This document shows positions 1-5,444 of a DNA stretch of 29,797 nt, piece by piece. The position numbers and the translations under genes were made by a program. Origin of the DNA: a virus; the IMG/VR virus record IMGVR_UViG_3300020159_001056, positions 1 through 29,797 of that record; one strand, written 5' to 3'. The notes under the pieces were generated by a model. That model made no database searches. It had not been told where the DNA came from and saw nothing but the letters and a program-made list of their open reading frames with translations. Every line of letters begins with the position of its first letter. The stretch's first letter is position 1.

Positions 1-240
1 AAAGGACGGAAGCTTCAAGCTGCCCCTGTAGAAGGGGACTGGCTTTCTAAGCTTGTAGACAACCTTAAGGTAAAGTTTGCACCTGCGGGGTGGTACACGC
101 TCACAGAAGTGGCTAAACGACTTAAGATTGGCAGAACTGCTACACGGAACATCCTCGCTCAAAAGAAAGCCACAAAGCAAAAGTTCTACCATCGCACAAT
201 TGACGGAAGGATCGTTGCCACAACACACTACAAGTTATGA
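1..240 (+). CDS. C-terminal part of a small HTH / winged-helix-like protein (5' truncated)
   Basis: Frame 1 is open from the first base to a TGA at 238-240, giving 79 residues with no start in the window. The stretch G-W-Y-T-L-T-E-V-A-K-R-L-K-I-G-R-T-A-T-R-N-I-L reads as a helix-turn-helix, with helix 2 around T-E-V-A-K-R-L and the recognition helix around R-T-A-T-R-N-I. It is followed by a basic stretch and a short beta-like tail, as in winged-helix DNA-binding proteins. The stop overlaps the next start (ATGA), so it belongs to the rightward early operon. Its target is unknown; an early regulator or replication accessory protein is possible. Confidence 0.6.
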   Translation, partial: KGRKLQAAPVEGDWLSKLVDNLKVKFAPAGWYTLTEVAKRLKIGRTATRNILAQKKATKQKFYHRTIDGRIVATTHYKL

Positions 241-521
241 CCCCCGAGGAAAAGGAACGCCAAGTCATCATCCAGCGCGCAAAGGACATTCTCTCCGAGC
301 ACTTTGAGTGCGGCGAGATCCTCGTTCAAGCGCAGGATGAGAACGATAGCGACAACACGAACCGCTACGAGAGCGGCTGGGGCAATCGTTTTGCCCGAGA
401 CATGCACATTCACCTAATGAACAAGGAACGTGTGCTAGAGCATTCTTGGTCAGAAGAGTGTGGGGATGAGGATGATGACGAGGACGACGACGAGGACGAC
501 AAAATAAAAGCAAAAAAGTAG
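237..521 (+). CDS. hypothetical protein with long acidic C-terminal tail
   Basis: The 94-residue protein starts at an ATG that overlaps the stop of the preceding gene. The N-terminal half is predicted helical (P-E-E-K-E-R-Q-V-I-I-Q-R-A-K). The last third is an almost pure D/E run encoded by GAT/GAC/GAG repeats at about 465-500, closed by a short lysine-rich end. I recognise no family. Acidic tails of this kind occur on proteins that mimic DNA or dock onto replication partners, but nothing here shows which. Expression from the same transcript as the HTH gene is likely. Confidence 0.6.
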   Translation: MTPEEKERQVIIQRAKDILSEHFECGEILVQAQDENDSDNTNRYESGWGNRFARDMHIHLMNKERVLEHSWSEECGDEDDDEDDDEDDKIKAKK

Positions 522-591
522 TTGCGCTCACACAAGCAACGTGTAGCTTGCCGGCATTCGGTGGATGGTCCATCGATGAAACCTTACAAAA

Positions 592-1233
592 ATGAAAGTA
601 GCACAAATTAGCGACTTAGCGAATCTGGCCGATGGCAGCGTCATCGGGGAAATGCGGGTGACGATCAAAGCGACGTTTCCGCCAAAGACTGGTGAAGGCA
701 AGTTTGGACCTTGGCGGGTACAGAACGCGATCCTTCAAGACAGCACCGGCGAGTGCCGAGCCTCGTTCTGGCTACCAGACGAGATGGGCGACCTCAAGGG
801 TCAGATGGTTACGCTCAAGAGCCAAGCTGGCAAGAAGGGCCTCCAGGGCATCAGCGTGAAGCACTCGACGCACTCCGGCGAGAACGAACTGAAGATCACC
901 GACCAGTGTGCAATCATTGATGATGCGGGCGCAGCAGTCGCCGCAGCAGGCCCACGCAAGCCAGTGCAAGCTTCGTCGCCTATCTCGTTGACTGTAGCTG
1001 ACGCCAAGCGTGCGCTCTTCCAAGCTGCACAGCTCATGGCTGAAGCTATCAAAGCTGCTGAGTGGGTTGGCGGACAAGCCAGCGTCACGCCGGAGCAGTT
1101 GCAGGCGATTGCTACGTCACTGTTCATCTCCGCAGATCGTGCGGGGTTTGCGAAAGCATTCCCCTCATCGCAGACTAAGCCGGTCAAGAAAGACGAACCC
1201 GTTGAACTTGAGGAGGACGATCTCAAATGGTAA
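592..1233 (+). CDS. OB-fold single-stranded-DNA-binding-like protein
   Basis: The 213-residue protein probably coats single-stranded DNA during phage replication or recombination. Residues about 1-105 have the alternating beta pattern of an OB fold (G-E-M-R-V-T-I-K-A-T-F, then the W-R-V-Q-N-A-I-L-Q-D-S-T-G-E strand-turn-strand, then G-L-Q-G-I-S-V-K-H). This is the arrangement seen in RPA/SSB-type domains. A helical middle (about 140-180) follows. The protein ends E-L-E-E-D-D-L-K-W, an acidic tail with a terminal aromatic like the partner-docking tail of bacterial SSBs. The start follows A-rich TTACAAAA without a Shine-Dalgarno. The end overlaps the next gene by 7 bases. The SSB role is inferred from fold, tail and neighbours. 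Confidence 0.6.
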   Translation: MKVAQISDLANLADGSVIGEMRVTIKATFPPKTGEGKFGPWRVQNAILQDSTGECRASFWLPDEMGDLKGQMVTLKSQAGKKGLQGISVKHSTHSGENELKITDQCAIIDDAGAAVAAAGPRKPVQASSPISLTVADAKRALFQAAQLMAEAIKAAEWVGGQASVTPEQLQAIATSLFISADRAGFAKAFPSSQTKPVKKDEPVELEEDDLKW

Positions 1234-1415
1234 AAGCCAAAGACATTGCCCAGCTCGCAAACGTCACGCTTCAGACGGTCCTGAAGTGGGCACGCGAGAA
1301 CAAGATTCCACATCACCGTATCAGCGCCCGCTGCCTGCGGTTCAGCATCGAAGAAGTCAACCACTGGCTGCAACAAAAGCGCGATGCCAATAAACTCAAG
1401 AGCCAAGGGGTGTAG
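1227..1415 (+). CDS. excisionase/MerR-type helix-turn-helix protein
   Basis: This 62-residue protein is essentially one DNA-binding domain. K-A-K-D-I-A-Q-L-A-N-V-T-L-Q-T-V-L-K-W-A-R-E-N-K-I-P is a typical HTH of the excisionase/MerR-like class. It is followed by a wing containing C-L-R-F-S-I-E-E-V-N-H-W-L. It overlaps the SSB-like gene upstream and the resolvase-like gene downstream by 32 bases, so the three are probably translated together. No integrase is visible in the window, so a role in excision is not supported; a regulator or replication helper is as likely. Confidence 0.7.
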   Translation: MVKAKDIAQLANVTLQTVLKWARENKIPHHRISARCLRFSIEEVNHWLQQKRDANKLKSQGV

Positions 1416-1767
1416 AGGCGAACGCCTTTGGCGCGACGAACTCCGGGCTGCTGGCTTTACCGCAAGGCGCGGTCAGCAGTTTGCCGGGGGCGGCGACAGC
1501 CCGGATGTGGTTTGTGAGGAGTTGCGCGGACTCCACCAAGAGGTGAAGTTCGTCGAGAATCTTAATCTGATCAAGGCTACTGAGCAGGCTGAACGTGACG
1601 GCGCTGGCAAGCCGTGGATCGTTGCTCATAAGAAAAACCGTACACCCTGGCTAGTGACGATGAACGCTGAGTTGTTCTTTCGGCTGCTTAGGGATGGGAT
1701 GAATACTTTAGCGACACCTGCCCCGCTGGTTTCCGGCGAGCAAGGACTGGGAGATCCCGGTCGATGA
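1384..1767 (+). CDS. Holliday-junction-resolvase-like PD-(D/E)XK nuclease
   Basis: The 127-residue protein has the layout of small archaeal-Hjc-like phage resolvases. Glu13 sits in an N-terminal helix (R-G-E-R-L-W-R-D-E-L). A glycine-rich loop leads to S-P-D-V-V with Asp41, then E-V-K with Glu53 and Lys55, giving the E...D...E-x-K metal site. K-A-T-E-Q-A-E-R-D-G and I-V-A-H-K-K-N-R-T-P-W-L-V-T-M follow as the usual helix-strand end. Such enzymes cut four-way junctions before packaging. It lies beside the SSB-like and exonuclease genes, consistent with a recombination-replication cluster. The last 20 residues look unstructured. Their coding DNA (about 1729-1765) can form hairpins resembling the RNA element just downstream. 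Confidence 0.7.
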   Translation: MPINSRAKGCRGERLWRDELRAAGFTARRGQQFAGGGDSPDVVCEELRGLHQEVKFVENLNLIKATEQAERDGAGKPWIVAHKKNRTPWLVTMNAELFFRLLRDGMNTLATPAPLVSGEQGLGDPGR

Positions 1768-1811
1768 GTGGTGAGTGTGACTGTACCGCACGAATACTAG
1801 TACAGATCGAA

Positions 1812-1917
1812 CGCCGGTTGCCCGCTAGGCGTGACGGCTGGAGAGACAGCATAATTCTCGGACGCGAGATCGGGAACGCCGCCAAGAGTCAATGGGCGTG
1901 ACACTGGGAGAGACTAG
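1812..1917 (+). ncRNA. tandem two-hairpin RNA element with GAGAGA loops (pair A)
   Basis: Two copies lie in the leader of the following gene. Copy 1 has stem CGCC 1812-1815 with GGCG 1828-1831, linker TGACG, stem GCTG 1837-1840 with CAGC 1847-1850, and loop GAGAGA. Copy 2 has CGCC 1877-1880 with GGCG 1895-1898, linker TGACA, stem CTGG 1904-1907 with CTAG 1914-1917 (one G-U pair), and loop GAGAGA. The same architecture recurs at 20120-20219 with different but complementary stem bases, which supports a real RNA structure. The last hairpin ends 18 bases before the ATG at 1936, so it could act on translation. I do not recognise a known riboswitch or ribozyme. Confidence 0.65.
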
Positions 1918-1935
1918 GCCAACTAAAATAAAAAT

Positions 1936-2250
1936 ATGCCCAAGATTAAATTACACACAAAGACATTTGAAGACTTTGCCACATTAACAACATCAATTGG
2001 AACAAACTGCCCACAGGGCGGGGATTCTGGACATGGCGGAAGAACCGTTTTTCGTTTGCTGTGTGATAGTGGAGACATGAATGTTAGAACAGACTTATCT
2101 CCAGAATTACAGCATGTGGAATCTATCGAAATTGTTTTTGGAGGAGACGCAGAGTGCAGGGTTTTTTCAGAGGCACTAGAGTTTGCATTAACAACGCTTC
2201 ATAAGGTTTGCCGAAATCAAGAGACGACAAACGAGGAAGAGTTCGAATAA
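1936..2250 (+). CDS. hypothetical protein downstream of the RNA element
   Basis: The 104-residue protein starts after the tandem hairpin element and an A-rich spacer with no Shine-Dalgarno. The sequence mixes beta-like segments (T-V-F-R-L-L-C-D-S-G-D-M-N-V, H-V-E-S-I-E-I-V-F-G-G) with a helical end (E-F-A-L-T-T-L-H-K-V-C), and ends in a short acidic tail. I recognise no family or catalytic motif. Base composition is more AT-rich than the flanking replication genes, which may mean a later arrival. The dedicated structured leader suggests its translation or transcription is individually controlled. Confidence 0.6.
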   Translation: MPKIKLHTKTFEDFATLTTSIGTNCPQGGDSGHGGRTVFRLLCDSGDMNVRTDLSPELQHVESIEIVFGGDAECRVFSEALEFALTTLHKVCRNQETTNEEEFE

Positions 2251-2297
2251 TTCTGCACCATGCAGGGGCGCGACTGCAAAACGCGCACATTTACCAA

Positions 2298-2549
2298 ATG
2301 ACAAACGAAGAATTAAAAACAATAGAATTTGAGGCAAAGGATGGCGTGTACTGCATCGAGGATGATCGTGTGCAGGCTTTAATTGAGGGATACTCAAACA
2401 AGCTGGATCTGAAATATGAACTTCTTAAGGCATCGGTTTGGTTGCGTAAGAATCGCAGCAGACAACGGGAGAAGAAATTAGTGTTTCGTTTTCTAGTGTG
2501 CTGGTTGATGAGATCATTGAAATATCAAAAACATGAACATAAGCATTAA
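2298..2549 (+). CDS. small protein sharing a C-terminal replication-type motif with its neighbour
   Basis: I place the start at ATG 2298, after TTTACCAA, giving 83 residues; upstream in-frame starts would run into the previous gene. The C-terminal half, K-Y-E-L-L-K-A-S-V-W-L followed by R-x-x-x-x-x-x-x-F-R-F-L-V-C-W-L-M-R-S, matches position by position the E-L-W-K-A-H-A-W-L...G-R-Y-L-N-G-W-L-S-R-A block of the next gene. In that gene the motif resembles a block common in phage replication accessory proteins. The N-terminus (T-I-E-F-E-A-K-D-G-V-Y) is beta-like. It overlaps the next gene by 17 bases. Function is unassigned. Confidence 0.6.
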   Translation: MTNEELKTIEFEAKDGVYCIEDDRVQALIEGYSNKLDLKYELLKASVWLRKNRSRQREKKLVFRFLVCWLMRSLKYQKHEHKH

Positions 2550-3099
2550 CATCACCTATACATTTGGCACAAAGGTCGAACTGGTTGTCCCTCTTGAGGA
2601 GCCGGCGCAGATCGTCAGCCAGCCAGAGTCACCTGTGACACCCGAGCCAGTGCAGCCCGCGCAGGACTTAGCAGACGCGATGGCGGGCATCCCTGTGCTT
2701 ACCGACGAAGAGCGTGAATTGCTCAAGCCGTCCGGCAGGCGATACACGTGCGTGCAAGACATGGTCGATGAGCTTAAGCAAGATCCCGAGTCAGGCAAGA
2801 CGATGAGCCTGTACGACATCGCCTACGTCACCCAAGACGGCAAGGAATGGAAGGTGCCGCCGGGACTAATGAAGGACTTGATCATTATCTATGGCGAGAA
2901 GACCGTCGAGCAGGAGTTGTGGAAGGCCCACGCCTGGCTCGAAGCTGACCCTGCGCGGCGCAAGACCCAGCGAGGCATGGGGCGCTACCTGAATGGGTGG
3001 CTATCTCGTGCATCGTCAATGGTGCGGACACCGATCAAGACTCTACTTAAGCGCGAAAGCTTACTGACCACAAATGGAAACACCCAAGAAAGCTGGTAG
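2533..3099 (+). CDS. putative replication accessory / helicase-loader-like protein
   Basis: The 188-residue protein has a low-complexity P/E/Q-rich linker (about residues 22-45) after a beta-like N-terminus. A middle domain with Y-T-C-V-Q-D-M-V-D-E-L-K is followed by a C-terminal block E-L-W-K-A-H-A-W-L-E-A-D-P-A-R-R-K-T-Q-R with G-M-G-R-Y-L-N-G-W-L-S-R-A. I know this last block from many phage proteins encoded next to replicative helicases, where it is annotated as replication or DNA-binding without firm biochemistry. It sits directly before the DnaB N-terminal half and overlaps it by 26 bases, which fits a loader or primosome role. That role is inferred. Confidence 0.55.
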   Translation: MNISINITYTFGTKVELVVPLEEPAQIVSQPESPVTPEPVQPAQDLADAMAGIPVLTDEERELLKPSGRRYTCVQDMVDELKQDPESGKTMSLYDIAYVTQDGKEWKVPPGLMKDLIIIYGEKTVEQELWKAHAWLEADPARRKTQRGMGRYLNGWLSRASSMVRTPIKTLLKRESLLTTNGNTQESW

Positions 3100-3790
3100 G
3101 CGCAGGCCGGTGGAGCTGCCACCTGACACGGTGGTGCCGACTGCCACCGAGGCTGAACGTGGGATAGCGTCGATTGCGCTGAACCACCCCGAGGTGTTCT
3201 TGCACCACATTAGCGAGAAGAGCTTCAAAGTCAGTGACATCTTTGAGCCGCTCAGTCACCGGGTGTGCGAGATTATCTTGCAGCAACAGAGCCGCAACGC
3301 TTCGTCAGAAATTCGTGTAGTTTTTGAGAAGGTGCGCGAGACGCTACCGACAACCCAGTTCCACGAACTTAGCGAACTCTACACGCTTATGCCCATTGCC
3401 GGCGCGATAGGTGAACTTATCGAGATCGTCAAGTCCACCGCCAAGCGGCGCACCTTGCAGCATGTGGCGCATGAGGTTCTCATGGCGATTGGCGACTCGA
3501 CTGTGCAGACGCCCGAGCTACTGAGCGACGTTGTTATGAAGGTGGAAGGTTTGAGCCGTGAGCTTGCGCCGCCAAAGGTGATGGACACGAAGGCGCTGCT
3601 CATCAATGCGCTCAACCGCTACGAAACGGGGGATGACGAGTCGATGCGGATTAAAACTGGCTACTCTGCTATCGACAACATCTGCCCGATCAGATACGGA
3701 GACTTCGTCGTCATCGGCGGCGAAACAAAGAGCGGCAAGACGATGCTCGCACTCAACATAATTGCAAACTTAATAAATGAAACTAATTAA
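3074..3790 (+). CDS. split DnaB replicative helicase, N-terminal half with Walker A
   Basis: The 238-residue protein is the front half of a DnaB-family helicase, which unwinds DNA ahead of the replication fork as a hexamer. Residues about 25-160 are a DnaB N-terminal domain and linker helices (E-A-E-R-G-I-A-S-I-A-L starts it). The RecA-like domain then begins with I-K-T-G-Y-S-A-I-D and reaches Walker A, G-G-E-T-K-S-G-K-T at 215-223. It stops 15 residues later, after A-L-N-I-I-A-N-L-I-N-E-T-N. The missing remainder is encoded 2.96 kb downstream at 6749-7333. Alone it cannot hydrolyse ATP in the usual way. Its end overlaps the start of the next gene (ATG at 3777), so the truncation is built into the operon. 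Confidence 0.85.
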   Translation: METPKKAGRRRPVELPPDTVVPTATEAERGIASIALNHPEVFLHHISEKSFKVSDIFEPLSHRVCEIILQQQSRNASSEIRVVFEKVRETLPTTQFHELSELYTLMPIAGAIGELIEIVKSTAKRRTLQHVAHEVLMAIGDSTVQTPELLSDVVMKVEGLSRELAPPKVMDTKALLINALNRYETGDDESMRIKTGYSAIDNICPIRYGDFVVIGGETKSGKTMLALNIIANLINETN

Positions 3791-4088
3791 CCTTACTCCT
3801 CACGACATAGCCATCACTGGCTACGGGATCGTGGAACCCAGTGGACAGTCCGTCAAAGTGCATAGTCACCTGTCCAAAGTGGCAGACGCTGACGGTGTGC
3901 CCATCATGTGCTGCAAAGAGAGCAAAGTCTCCAACCTGCCTGACCCTATGGACGGTATCCTGTACATCGTCCCGGCTTACGTCAGAACGGCATTGCCAGA
4001 CAGAACAGATTTGGCGAGTCCAACAAAACTCATCCGCGACGGAGCCGGCAGAATCGTTGGCTGCGGTGCGCTTGAAATCAACCCATAA
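3777..4088 (+). CDS. conserved hypothetical phage protein
   Basis: The 103-residue protein begins I-N-L-T-P-H-D-I-A-I-T and contains I-V-E-P-S-G-Q-S, D-G-I-L-Y-I-V-P-A-Y-V and R-D-G-A-G-R-I-V-G-C-G-A-L. I recall this pattern (N-L-T-P-H-D near the start, P-S-G, a Y-I-V strand, and R-D-x-x-G-R-I-x-G at the end) from small proteins of phages and actinobacteria with no assigned function. It is predicted to be all-beta. The ATG lies inside the last codons of the helicase N-half, so this is the first gene of the block that separates the two helicase halves. Confidence 0.65.
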   Translation: MKLINLTPHDIAITGYGIVEPSGQSVKVHSHLSKVADADGVPIMCCKESKVSNLPDPMDGILYIVPAYVRTALPDRTDLASPTKLIRDGAGRIVGCGALEINP

Positions 4089-4093
4089 CAAAC

Positions 4094-4873
4094 ATGAAAA
4101 CAGAACTATTACAAAACCTAGAGATGACAAAGTACCGTGCCATGCACGGCCTAAGCAAACACAGCCTCGACGCATTCGCCGTGTGTCCCTCGTACTACAA
4201 GTGGAAGGAGTCGCAGGAGTGGAAGCCTAGCCGCGAGATGGAACTTGGCACGCTCGTCCACAGCCTCGCACTTGAGGGGCGCTGCGACTACGCAATTGCT
4301 CCAGCGTGTGATCGACGCACAAAGGAAGGCAAGCTCATCTGGGAGAACTTCTGCCAGGCTAACATCGGCAAGGTCATCCTCAACGAGGACGAAGGGGCGC
4401 GTGTAGAAGGTGCCTGCGCTGCCGTGGAGCCATTGCTTGAGATGGTGACAGCAGCCAAGATTATCGAGGCGTCGATGTTCTGGGAACGTGATGGTGTGCA
4501 GTGCAAGGGGCGCCCCGACATGATAACGGAGATCAAGGGTCGTCCAGCGATTGTGGACCTCAAGACGACCAGCGACTGGTCTAAGTTCGACCACAAGTTC
4601 TTTGGCTTTGGCTACGATCGCCAAGCCGCTTGGTACACCTACGGTTTAGAGCAGATCACTGGCCAAGAGGACATCGACTTCTATTTCCTTGTCGTGGACA
4701 TGCAGGCACCTCACTTGAGTCAGTGGGTGAAGGCATCCACGGAACTTATCAACATCGCCAACGATCAACTCGATGTGACCCTAGCGCAATACAAACTGTG
4801 CTTAGATCAGGACGTGTGGCCCGGTCCACCCACGATGCGCGTGATGTTGCCACGTAGATGGGAGGAAGCATGA
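4094..4873 (+). CDS. RecE-like exodeoxyribonuclease (PD-(D/E)XK family)
   Basis: The 259-residue protein matches the phage exonuclease VIII/RecE-type nuclease fold. The entry motif S-K-H-S-L-D-A-F-A-V-C-P-S-Y-Y-K-W is followed by E-L-G-T-L-V-H-S-L-A-L-E with the conserved His and Glu. The metal site is Asp142 in K-G-R-P-D-M and Asp155-Leu-Lys157 in I-V-D-L-K-T-T. The helix Y-D-R-Q-A-A-W-Y-T-Y-G-L follows, the usual Q-x-x-x-Y motif. Such enzymes resect double-stranded ends for single-strand annealing. A partner annealase is not obvious nearby, unless the SSB-like protein does this job. It lies between the two helicase halves. Confidence 0.8.
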   Translation: MKTELLQNLEMTKYRAMHGLSKHSLDAFAVCPSYYKWKESQEWKPSREMELGTLVHSLALEGRCDYAIAPACDRRTKEGKLIWENFCQANIGKVILNEDEGARVEGACAAVEPLLEMVTAAKIIEASMFWERDGVQCKGRPDMITEIKGRPAIVDLKTTSDWSKFDHKFFGFGYDRQAAWYTYGLEQITGQEDIDFYFLVVDMQAPHLSQWVKASTELINIANDQLDVTLAQYKLCLDQDVWPGPPTMRVMLPRRWEEA

Positions 4874-5205
4874 TCGTTCGACCTAAAGATTTTCTGTATG
4901 ACTTTGATGATCAGCAAAAAACTCACAAAGAGCTTATAGAGTGGGGATGGACTGAAGAGCAAGTTAACGACTATCTGTCGGAACGCTCATTCATTAAAGT
5001 CAGGGGGTTTTTCAATGACATACATTCACTGTGCTTTTGTTGCGGTGAAAGCTTAAAGGCTCCGCTGGTGATGTGGAACGGCACTCACGAACATCTTGTA
5101 GAGAAAGAAAAGCAAATCTGGATGCATCGTAAGTGTTGTGAAAACATGATCGCAGGATTAACCAGAGATGTTGAGCAGTTGAAGCAAGAGGAGGCGCAAC
5201 CATGA
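4870..5205 (+). CDS. small putative zinc-binding protein
   Basis: I choose ATG 4870 (111 residues) rather than 4858 because it overlaps the exonuclease stop as ATGA and has GGGAGGA at optimal spacing. The N-terminus is helical and acidic. The middle has C-F-C-C-G and, about 40 residues on, H-R-K-C-C-E-N, a plausible C-x-x-C/H-x-x-C zinc site. A polar helix (T-R-D-V-E-Q-L-K-Q-E-E) ends it. I recognise no named family. It is translationally coupled on both sides, so it is likely made in step with the exonuclease. Confidence 0.6.
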   Translation: MIVRPKDFLYDFDDQQKTHKELIEWGWTEEQVNDYLSERSFIKVRGFFNDIHSLCFCCGESLKAPLVMWNGTHEHLVEKEKQIWMHRKCCENMIAGLTRDVEQLKQEEAQP

Positions 5206-5444
5206 GCGACTGGGTACTCATCCGCCGCACTAACGTGCTGCAAGACGTGGAGTTGCCGCGCCCTAAGAAGACGCAGGACGTCATCTGTGTTGGCCCGAAA
5301 GACGCGCTTGGCTCGAAGATGGAGGCGCTCATGCTGCTGCCGGAGAATCAATCGACGGACTTGATTGGTGTCGAGTATGTGTTGCAGGAGTACACCGGCC
5401 AACACTCGCACACTTCAGCAAGGCCTGGAAATGGAACACGATAA
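5202..5444 (+). CDS. hypothetical protein upstream of the methyltransferase
   Basis: The 80-residue protein has a clear GGAGG 8 bases before its ATG and overlaps the preceding stop by four bases. It opens S-D-W-V-L-I-R-R-T-N-V-L and looks like a small alpha/beta protein. No motif identifies it. Its stop codon TAA at 5442-5444 shares a base with the ATG at 5444 that opens the +1 overprinted frame. The methyltransferase ATG (5431) lies 14 bases inside its end, so both downstream frames could be coupled to it. Confidence 0.55.
   Translation: MSDWVLIRRTNVLQDVELPRPKKTQDVICVGPKDALGSKMEALMLLPENQSTDLIGVEYVLQEYTGQHSHTSARPGNGTR

Noticed and set aside
1837-1850. CTGGAGAGAC resembling part of a glycine riboswitch
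   Set aside because: The other conserved parts of that riboswitch are missing and the hairpin is much shorter; the likeness is limited to the loop.
3716-3790. Intein or group I/II intron as the cause of the helicase split
   Set aside because: No intein block motifs at the ends of either half, no GTGYG-type intron start after 3787, and the intervening 3 kb is filled with ordinary overlapping phage genes.
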